DNA from: Thermoanaerobaculia bacterium
GTDB taxonomy: Bacteria; Acidobacteriota; Thermoanaerobaculia; Multivoradales; JAHZIX01
Length of the DNA stretch: 36,620 nt
Direction: 5' to 3'
NCBI GenBank assembly: GCA_027069135.1
Contig: JALXFE010000576.1
Location: 1-36,620 of the forward strand
The stretch's first letter is position 1. Every line of letters begins with the position of its first letter. Position numbers and translations under genes: made by a program. Shown piece after piece: positions 32,063 through 36,620 of this stretch. The notes below the pieces were generated by a model. The model ran no database searches, was not told the origin of the DNA, and saw only the letters and a list, made by a program, of their open reading frames with translations.

Positions 32063-33429
32063 CAGCCTTCCTTCTCGATAGTGGTCAAGACGTCACGCAG
32101 CTTCGGGCCCCAATCGGTCTTGCCCGGGCAGACGAAGGTGCAAAGAGCCAGATCCTCTTCGGCGAGCTCCAAGCAACCGAGCTCTTCGGAGCGCTCGATA
32201 TCACCGACGTAGAGAGCGCGCAGGAGGAACGACGGCATGATGTCCATGGGCATGATCCGCTCGTACATCCCGATGGGGACCATGGCTCGACCGGAACCGT
32301 GGGTCGTCGTGGTGAAATCATACTTACGTTGAGGAGCCAGGGCCGAGAGATAGGCACTGGCGGTAGAGAATTTCTGGGAACCTGCCCCGAGCCAGCCCAG
32401 GAACTCTCGCCGTCGATCCTCCCGGATCACGGAGATCTGCTGGTGATAGCGGCCCAGGTATCCCAACACCTCGCCCGAAGCCTGACGGCCGGAGAGAACG
32501 GAGCCGGAGATCGCCCGCAGATCGCCGTCTTCCACCTGGCCTTCCAGGAGATCGTCGACGGAGGCTCCGAGGCGGGTTCTAAAAAGCTGCGGCGAGCGAA
32601 CCGGGGGGCCGGCGATGGCGACGACCCGATGGACGTCGAGCTCGCCGGTGGCGAAGAGGGTACCGATGGCGGCGACATCCTGGTACCCGAGGTGCCAGAC
32701 CCATTTCTTGCGGTCCACGGGATCCAAGGTGTGGATGTGAAGCCCGGCGGTCCCCGACGGATGCGGTCCGCTGAACTCCTCGACCTGGGCACCGTCGTCC
32801 GTGGGAATCGAAGCACCCGCCGCCTTGCACAGGTACACGGTGCCGTCGGTCAGCTTACCGAGGGCTTGGAGGCCCCGGCGGAAATCCTCTTCGCGGCCCT
32901 CCAAAACGAGGCTCGGATTCGGTGCTAGGGGCTCGGAGTCGGCGGCGGTGACGAAAATCGACTTCGGTGAGGTGGCCGGATCCGCCGTGCGTCCGAAAGG
33001 TCGAGCCCGCAGGGCTGTCCACAGGCCGGACTCCAAGAGGAGGTCTCGGACCTGATCTCGGCTGAGGGTGCTCACATCTTTGCCGGAGAAATGCTCGAAG
33101 TCCTGGGAATCCTGAACCTCTCCGGACCTCTCGCGATCGTCCAACTCGATGACCAGCGACTGGAAAGCGCGCCGGGCTCCCCGGTTGACGGCGACGACCT
33201 TACCGGCGGCCGGGGCCGTGAAGCGCACGCCGGGGATCTTCTTGTCCTCAAATACGAGCTGTCCCCGCCGGACGACATCCCCCTCCGCGACGTGCATCGT
33301 CGGCTTCATGCCGATGTAATCCTCGCCCATCAGCGCGACCCGGCGCACCGGCTTGGCGTCGGAGATCTTTTGCTCCGGCTGGCCGAGAATCGGAAGGTCC
33401 AACCCTTTACGAATCTTGTGTAGGCCCAC
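32062..33429 (-). CDS. nqrA: Na+-translocating NADH:quinone reductase subunit A
   Basis: A 455-aa peripheral cytoplasmic subunit, first gene of nqrABCDEF. The start is GTG 33429 ([16 protein letters not shown]), with a modest AGGAA upstream. Typical segments are [44 protein letters not shown] with the barrel-sandwich fold near the N-terminus, [18 protein letters not shown], and the C-terminal [22 protein letters not shown] followed by [17 protein letters not shown]. Length is close to the 446 aa of the Vibrio protein. The 5-prime leader and upstream region contain a CRP-type operator. Confidence 0.97.
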   Translation of the reverse strand: MGLHKIRKGLDLPILGQPEQKISDAKPVRRVALMGEDYIGMKPTMHVAEGDVVRRGQLVFEDKKIPGVRFTAPAAGKVVAVNRGARRAFQSLVIELDDRERSGEVQDSQDFEHFSGKDVSTLSRDQVRDLLLESGLWTALRARPFGRTADPATSPKSIFVTAADSEPLAPNPSLVLEGREEDFRRGLQALGKLTDGTVYLCKAAGASIPTDDGAQVEEFSGPHPSGTAGLHIHTLDPVDRKKWVWHLGYQDVAAIGTLFATGELDVHRVVAIAGPPVRSPQLFRTRLGASVDDLLEGQVEDGDLRAISGSVLSGRQASGEVLGYLGRYHQQISVIREDRRREFLGWLGAGSQKFSTASAYLSALAPQRKYDFTTTTHGSGRAMVPIGMYERIMPMDIMPSFLLRALYVGDIERSEELGCLELAEEDLALCTFVCPGKTDWGPKLRDVLTTIEKEG

Positions 33430-33696
33430 GGTGTCTTCCTATCCTTACGCGGAGCGTGCGAGCCGTGGTCGACCGCAGTCCGGCAGTTTCTGTTCTGTAG
33501 AGGTCCTCTGCCCAGAGCATACCTCAGGCAGGAGAGAGGTTTCGACCTTCCGCGAGGCGACTCTCGGACCTTTCTCGGTACTTTCCATACTTAGTACGGG
33601 ACAACTTGACACCAGGATCTCTGGGAGAGGATTCGATACGAGTTTCCTCGGATCCGGAGCCCACGGTCCGACGGCATTCCGCTCCCCAAGAGCCGC

Positions 33697-33714
33697 TTGT
33701 GAAGTTTGTCACAA
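33697..33714. promoter_or_regulatory. CRP/FNR-family operator (perfect TGTGA-N6-TCACA)
   Basis: TTGTGAAGTTTGTCACAA is a perfect inverted repeat with TGTGA at 33698-33702 and TCACA at 33709-33713, exactly the CRP consensus with a 6-base spacer. It lies in the 481-bp gene-free region between divergent nqrA (about 270 bases away) and the GNAT gene (about 200 bases away), so it could act on either. No convincing -35/-10 pair was found nearby. Apart from this site the region 33430-33910 shows no gene. Confidence 0.6.
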
Positions 33715-33910
33715 ATCGATCCACAGCGAAAGAATCGGATCGTGGACCAAGGCCCGTCGAATCTGCTGGATAGCTCTGTCAAATCGGACTCCCGCCTCCC
33801 GAGCGTGGCTCGACTTCTGATGTGAGCTGCTATACCTTCCCTCGAAATGCTCGAATCTTCCGCGGTTCTCTTCCTCTCTTGTAGCCAGCTGATCTGGTGG
33901 GGCCTGGCTC

Positions 33911-34522
33911 ATGGATAGCGACTCCGAGCTCGTGCTTCCGCCTACCCTGCAGACCCGGCGACTCACCCTTCGCCCGCTGCGGCCGGAGGATGAGACGGCG
34001 ATTTTCTCCTATGCATCGAATCCGGAAGTGGCTCGCTGGACCCTCTGGGAGCCCCATAAGAGCCTCGAAGACAGCCGAGCCTTTATCGCCGACTATGCCA
34101 TCGCCAACTACCGCCAGCAAGTCCCTGACCCCTACGGAATCGTCTTGCGAGACGAGCCGGAGCATGTCCTCGGAACGGTAGGCTGCCATTGGGCTTCTCA
34201 GCTCCACCTGACGATGGAGGTTGGTTTCGCTCTCGCCCAGGAATACTGGGGTCGGGGCTTGGTCACCGAAGCCAGCTGGGCGGTACTGTGTTTCGCCTTC
34301 TCGATCTGTCGGCCGAACCGGATCCAGGCCCGTTGCCATCAAGACAATCTATCGAGCGGCCGGGTTCTGACCAAACTCGGGATGCGGTCGGAGGGAGTGC
34401 TGCGCTGCGCCGCCTGCAAGGCGTCGGAAGTCTGGGATGTCGAGCTTTTTTCGCTGATTCGGAAGGATTGGCAGAGGTATCTGGAGAGCCGGCCGGAGGG
34501 GCCACCGGGAAAAGCCCTCTGA
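33911..34522 (+). CDS. GNAT-family N-acetyltransferase (RimJ/RimL-like)
   Basis: A 203-aa acetyl-CoA-dependent acetyltransferase. LQTRRLTLRPLRPEDETAIF at the N-terminus and SNPEVARWTLWEPHKS are typical of the RimJ/RimL branch, which acetylates N-terminal amines or small molecules. The acetyl-CoA loop is Q-E-Y-W-G-R-G-L (110-117), followed by V-T-E-A and a C-terminal N-L-S-S-G-R-V-L-T-K-L-G-M. Length is slightly above the usual 180 aa owing to N- and C-terminal tails. It is a single gene with its own terminator; the substrate is unknown. Confidence 0.92.
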   Translation: MDSDSELVLPPTLQTRRLTLRPLRPEDETAIFSYASNPEVARWTLWEPHKSLEDSRAFIADYAIANYRQQVPDPYGIVLRDEPEHVLGTVGCHWASQLHLTMEVGFALAQEYWGRGLVTEASWAVLCFAFSICRPNRIQARCHQDNLSSGRVLTKLGMRSEGVLRCAACKASEVWDVELFSLIRKDWQRYLESRPEGPPGKAL

Positions 34523-34530
34523 AACGATCC

Positions 34531-34569
34531 GGGCCGAGCCCCGGAGAGAATCCTCCCCGGGCTCGGCCC
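34531..34569. terminator. Hairpin terminator between GNAT and secreted protein genes
   Basis: GGGCCGAGCCC (34531-34541) pairs with GGGCTCGGCCC (34559-34569) over 11 bp with a 17-base loop, followed by ATCTAATTCTT. It lies nine bases after the GNAT stop and 45 bases from the stop of the convergent gene. Confidence 0.75.
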
Positions 34570-34614
34570 ATCTAATTCTTGAAATCCCTATCGAAGGGAA
34601 TCTTTTCTTTGGCC

Positions 34615-35247
34615 TTACTCGGAATCGGAATCCGAATCGTCTGCAATCTTGACCATTTGCACCGTGTAGCCGCATTTCTGCTCTGTTGCGAACCCAATGG
34701 AAGGGATTCGGAAAATCTCGACCTCCGGAGTCGTGTTGGCCAAGAGGATCGTAGCGTCCTTCCCCAGAGGCAAGACACCGGTCACGACGAAGGGCGCGCT
34801 GACGAAGCTCAGGCCCGCAGCTTCGCCGGAAAGAATGTCGCCGACACAGCTAGCACCCAGCGCGAAAACCCTATCTGAGCCCACGCTCCAGGTGACGTCA
34901 CAGTCCAAGGTGCTGTTGGAAACGACAACGAGCCCTGCTGGGCGATCTCCGCCAGTGATACCCGCGGTCTCCGCCTCGAGGCTCCCCGTTCCGTCCCGAT
35001 CCAGAGACAGAATCCCGCTGACGGAATTCAGGGCCGTCCCGGACTTGCCCAGCAACTCGCCGTTCGGCCCAAAGCCCGCCGCGGTGCTTAGACAGTTGAT
35101 GGAGGCAGTGAGCATATAGTCCCCGGCAAGACCCCTCTGGGGACTGCCGTGACTCTCTCCACCCGTCCGATCCAAATTCTGCGCCGTCACCACCGAGCTT
35201 GCCAAGAGACTCAAGCACATCATTACAACAAACATCACATTTCTCAT
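34615..35247 (-). CDS. Secreted four-cysteine hypothetical protein with acidic tail
   Basis: A 210-aa protein from ATG 35247, with AAAGGAGAT six bases upstream. A signal peptide (about 1-23, ending SSVVTAQ) precedes a Gly/Ser/Thr-rich beta-type mature domain. Mature cysteines occur in A-S-I-N-C, T-L-D-C-D, G-A-S-C-V and E-Q-K-C-G, enough for two disulfides. It ends in D-S-D-S-D-S-E. I do not recognise a family, and no catalytic motif is visible. Its neighbours (GNAT, SDR) give no hint of function. Confidence 0.75.
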   Translation of the reverse strand: MRNVMFVVMMCLSLLASSVVTAQNLDRTGGESHGSPQRGLAGDYMLTASINCLSTAAGFGPNGELLGKSGTALNSVSGILSLDRDGTGSLEAETAGITGGDRPAGLVVVSNSTLDCDVTWSVGSDRVFALGASCVGDILSGEAAGLSFVSAPFVVTGVLPLGKDATILLANTTPEVEIFRIPSIGFATEQKCGYTVQMVKIADDSDSDSE

Positions 35248-35419
35248 GGGATCTCCTTTTGGGCAGGTCTCCCCTACCCACCAAATCAGTTCAAAGTATC
35301 CGAACACACATGGGTGATACGGAGCATGCCTCCATAATAACAGGCAAAGAACCCTTCCGGGGAACTCTGCTTTCGGCAGTCGATAGCGCCCAAGACTTCC
35401 GAAAGGCTGCGCCCGAAGG

Positions 35420-36166
35420 CTATGGGGTCCGGCTCTTGAAATGGATCGACTTCTTGAGGGGGGTCAAGCGGATCTCGTCGTAGACCAACTCCGGCGGACT
35501 CGCCAGGATCCTCAAGATTGCGGTGGCGACATCTTCCGGACGCAGGGCGTTTTCCGGGTCCGGACCGGGCTCGAAGCTGAGCTCGTCGAAGAACTCCGTG
35601 CGGACCATCCCCGGGTGAAGAATAGAGATCCGGACACCGCTCTTGGCGCACTCCGGTCGCAGAGCCTCCGCAAAGCCCCTAAGAGCGAATTTGGTCGCTG
35701 AGTACACCGCCCCCCGGCGACCGGCAGTGACCGCTGCTTCAGATCCCACGATCAGAAAATCCCCTCCTCCGCCGCGCTTGAGGAGGGGTAAGAAGACCCG
35801 CGCCAAGAGAATCTGACTGGTGAGGTTGAGATCGATCAATCGACGGATCTGATCGGGAGACTGCTCCTCCAGGGAACCGAAACGGCCGACCCCGGCGTTG
35901 GCCACCAGGGCGTTGATCCCCGGGTGCTGGCGGGCGATCTGGCCGAAGGCTTCCGGGACTTGATCCAGCCTGCCGAGGTCTAGGCGATGCCACTCGAATC
36001 CCTCCCCGAAGCCCTGGGGAGCCTTCCGACTGACTCCGACGACCTGCGCTTCGGCCTCGAGGAGCCGACGGCTCGTCGCTCGGCCGATACCGGAGCTGGC
36101 ACCGGTCACCAGTACCGTGCGTCCCTTCAAGCTGACCGCGTCTCCCTCGTCCCGTGGTTGCACCAT
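35420..36166 (-). CDS. Short-chain dehydrogenase/reductase
   Basis: A 248-aa classical SDR oxidoreductase. The NAD(P) motif is T-G-A-S-S-G-I-G (about 20-27), N-A-G-V stabilises the central sheet, the catalytic serine lies in I-V-G-S-E-A-A-V, and Y-S-A-T-K gives the Tyr/Lys pair. HPGMVRTEFFDE follows. The basic residues after the glycine-rich loop (SRK) suggest NADPH. The start ATG 36166 (MVQPRDEGDAVSLKGRTVLVTG) has GGAGA about nine bases upstream; the open frame upstream to 36376 crosses repeats and is unlikely to be coding. Length is typical; substrate unknown. Confidence 0.92.
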   Translation of the reverse strand: MVQPRDEGDAVSLKGRTVLVTGASSGIGRATSRRLLEAEAQVVGVSRKAPQGFGEGFEWHRLDLGRLDQVPEAFGQIARQHPGINALVANAGVGRFGSLEEQSPDQIRRLIDLNLTSQILLARVFLPLLKRGGGGDFLIVGSEAAVTAGRRGAVYSATKFALRGFAEALRPECAKSGVRISILHPGMVRTEFFDELSFEPGPDPENALRPEDVATAILRILASPPELVYDEIRLTPLKKSIHFKSRTP

Positions 36167-36297
36167 GCCCACAATTCTCCGCCAACGGGCCTCGGTACTG
36201 CAACCACAAGCCCTTACCCTATCGCTCGATGGTAGGCGAGGGTCGTCGATTGGAGGGGCTCGACGCCAAATTCTTCGCTGAGAAGCCTCGAACCCGT

Positions 36298-36322
36298 ACC
36301 AACTATTTGACCACCAACTATT
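36298..36322. repeat. Two-copy 10-bp direct repeat, 15-bp period
   Basis: ACCAACTATT occurs at 36298-36307 and 36313-36322. It lies in the intergenic region between the SDR gene and the transposase-like gene. Confidence 0.7.
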
Positions 36323-36336
36323 CGGCTGCCCCTTCT

Positions 36337-36396
36337 TGAAATCCCCCGATTGACCTCGAAATCCCCCGAATTTCACCCAATTCCCCGATTTCTCCC
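36337..36396. repeat. Three degenerate 20-bp repeats before the transposase-like gene
   Basis: Three successive 20-bp units share the core GAAATCCCCCGATT; the core positions are 36338-36349, 36358-36369 and a degenerate third copy (CAATTCCCCGATTT) near 36378-36391. They lie 44 bases before the transposase-like gene, in a stretch without other genes. Confidence 0.75.
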
Positions 36397-36439
36397 CAGA
36401 ATCTGCAAGATCCGCCTCCTACTCTCCGTCCCAAGGAGT

Positions 36440-36620
36440 ATGAAGCACTTACCTCGGTATCTTCCGCCCGGCACCTTCCTTGCCGACATCACCCAACGCT
36501 GCCTCCTGGGTCACTTCCTGCTCAGACCCTCCAAGAGGCTCAATCTCCTCATCGCGGGCGTCGTAGCCCGGGCCCAGGAGAAATACCCCATCGAGGTCAT
36601 CGGCCTGGCCGTTCCCTCCA
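36440..36620 (+). CDS. REP-associated/IS200-like transposase-family protein (N-terminal part)
   Basis: An open frame begins at ATG 36440 and runs off the right edge after 60 codons. Its start reads K-H-L-P-R-Y-L-P-P-G-T-F, followed by LLGHFLLRPSKRLNLLIAGVVARAQEKYPIEV. This resembles the N-terminus of Y1 (IS200-like) REP-associated tyrosine transposases, in which the same P-R-x-x-P-P-G and F-L-L-R-P-S elements precede the HUH catalytic core. The catalytic His and Tyr would lie outside the window. AGGAG is only one base from the ATG, so the true start is uncertain. Confidence 0.6.
   Translation, partial: MKHLPRYLPPGTFLADITQRCLLGHFLLRPSKRLNLLIAGVVARAQEKYPIEVIGLAVPS

Noticed and set aside
36167-36376. 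70-codon N-terminal extension of the SDR protein
   Set aside because: It crosses intergenic repeats, is rich in Trp/Arg, and the Rossmann fold begins shortly after ATG 36166.

Overview
The window is a 36.6 kb, GC-rich, gene-dense bacterial chromosome segment; no plasmid or phage backbone genes are seen. Protein content suggests a Gram-negative, diderm, marine or soil lineage: Na+-translocating NADH:quinone reductase (nqrA-F), a lipoprotein hydrolase, ApbE, a very long carboxypeptidase-regulatory-like repeat protein, an FG-GAP/ASPIC-UnbV protein and a PQQ-type beta-propeller. This mix is typical of Acidobacteriota (for example Thermoanaerobaculia-like genomes) and relatives, but DUF1820 and NqrM are also common in Gammaproteobacteria, so the assignment is tentative. 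No tRNA, rRNA or CRISPR array was found.

Layout. 1-6750 (minus strand): a coupled run of alpha/beta-hydrolase lipoprotein, NatA-like ATPase, NatB-like permease, a 75-aa antitoxin-like protein, a DUF4287-DUF5655 protein and a multi-zinc-ribbon protein, then a PQQ-propeller protein cut by the left edge. 6967-16860: housekeeping genes in short alternating units: secreted cyclophilin, HU, a dihydroorotate dehydrogenase-like enzyme, DUF1820, a VKOR-thioredoxin fusion, cytidine deaminase with an ECF sigma/RskA-like anti-sigma pair, a DegT-type aminotransferase, an HExxH protein, TrpS and a CBS-pair protein. 16945-25578 (minus): FG-GAP/UnbV protein, MOSC protein, nqrM, apbE and a 1372-aa surface repeat protein with an almost consensus promoter. 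25892-27405 (plus): three consecutive paralogous genes for small Sec-exported RTX-repeat proteins, each framed by four conserved cysteines. 27551-33429 (minus): the complete nqrABCDEF operon. 33911-36620: GNAT acetyltransferase, a secreted four-cysteine protein, an SDR oxidoreductase and the start of an IS200-like/REP-associated transposase-like gene.

How the genes fit together. nqrA-F encode a sodium-pumping respiratory complex; ApbE attaches FMN to NqrB and NqrC, and NqrM is needed for maturation of the NqrD/E iron centre, so the apbE-nqrM pair serves the operon 6 kb away. A perfect CRP-type palindrome lies in the nqr/GNAT intergenic region. The VKOR-thioredoxin fusion would supply disulfides to exported proteins; the Cys-framed RTX proteins and the four-cysteine protein are possible clients (inference). 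The most unusual content is the trio of Cys-capped mini-RTX proteins beside the giant repeat protein. Several 15-bp tandem repeats just after stop codons form a second recurring pattern, and palindromes plus 20-bp repeats may relate to the transposase-like gene at the right edge.
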